Of a DNA stretch of 64,000 nt, positions 63,816 through 64,000 are shown piece after piece (the stretch's first letter is position 1; each line of letters begins with the position of its first letter). The notes under the pieces were generated by a model. It did not search any database. It saw only the letters and a program-made list of their open reading frames with translations, and had not been told where the DNA came from. The stretch comes from CAYRHJ01 sp964424105. GTDB lineage: Bacteria; Planctomycetota; Phycisphaerae; UBA1845. The translations under genes were made by a program, and so were the position numbers. The stretch lies in the NCBI GenBank assembly GCA_964424105.1, contig CAYRHJ010000019.1, positions 32,790 through 96,789 of the forward strand, written 5' to 3'.

Positions 63816-64000
63816 TCAGACACGCCCGCTGCCGATCCCTTCCAGCGTGGCGTAAAGCTACAACCCCACCAGCAACTGCGGATCGGTGGCCGACCGACCC
63901 GGCTCGCTGCCCCGGGCCTTGAACGGTTCGTAGAACGCCGACAGGTCCAGTCGCTCCACCGCCGCCCAGATCAACCGGGCCGCGTGGTCCGGCGGCAAAC
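63816..64000 (-). pseudogene. Decayed transposase end (IS1182-like or related), cut by window edge
   Basis: Read on the minus strand from the window end: LPPDHAARLIWAAVERLDLS, then AFYEPFKARGSEPGRSATDP, QLLVGL, a TAG at 63858-63860 where Trp is expected, then LYATLEGIGSGRV and a stop at 63816-63818. This resembles the N-terminal region of IS1182/ISNCY-type transposases (D-L-S-x-F-Y...GRPATDP...LWLYATLEGVGSAR). The in-frame stop and early end indicate a remnant. The true start lies outside the window. Confidence 0.75.

Overview
The window looks like chromosomal DNA of a GC-rich planctomycete-type bacterium (Planctomycetota, possibly Phycisphaerae-like). This is inferred from several traits: secreted proteins ending in Asp/Asn-rich 'GDxxGDGxVDxxD' segments and Cys-Asn-Asn 'DCNNDGVPDAC' segments, two type II pseudopilin-like proteins with a GFTLIELLVVV leader (one with an H-x9-DG end), a Ser/Thr kinase fused to TPRs, a Rho factor with an N-terminal extension, and many small lipoproteins. 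No rRNA or other definitive marker is present, so the placement is tentative.

Layout. 1-4092: a peptide/nickel-type ABC importer (two permeases, two ATPases; the first gene is cut by the window edge). 4501-8708: an M3 oligopeptidase and a membrane TPR protein. 8785-13203 (minus): a reductive pyrimidine catabolism operon (hydantoinase, PreT, PreA), with a divergent FAH-family hydrolase and cupin. 15257-16646: a lower-GC two-gene cassette with a SIR2-like protein, lying between dispersed repeats. 16977-23773: RNase D, a conserved small protein, a membrane protein, a thioredoxin-like protein, a beta-propeller and a lipoprotein. 24049-24135: tRNA-Ser(UGA). 24615-31552: a DUF481 protein with a small lipoprotein, a DUF368 transporter, AMMECR1, a VOC protein, CoaE, Rho and Ogt. 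32820-39072: an S1C-type protease, a radical SAM protein, citrate synthase and TyrS. 39479-41034: a broken secreted repeat protein. 41174-53188 (minus): a tight five-gene unit addB-addA-putA-ABC ATPase-permease. 53734-56553: a response regulator, a pseudopilin and MetF. 56582-60150 (minus): a cobalamin riboswitch followed by three tightly coupled genes for secreted proteins. 60516-63409: ArfB and a Ser/Thr kinase. 63816-64000: a decayed transposase end.

The most interesting parts are the cobalamin-riboswitch operon, whose products are secreted (beta-propeller-like protein, anchored/dockerin-like protein, pseudopilin) rather than classical BtuB/BtuCDF transport genes, and the SIR2 cassette. 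A third theme is the unusually dense set of dispersed repeats: at least five families occupy almost every intergenic gap, one bordering the SIR2 cassette, one overwriting the end of an ABC ATPase gene, one interrupting the pyrimidine operon, and one with a full 131-bp copy pair.

All calls come from reading the sequence and proteins by eye. No database search, folding program or composition calculation was run.
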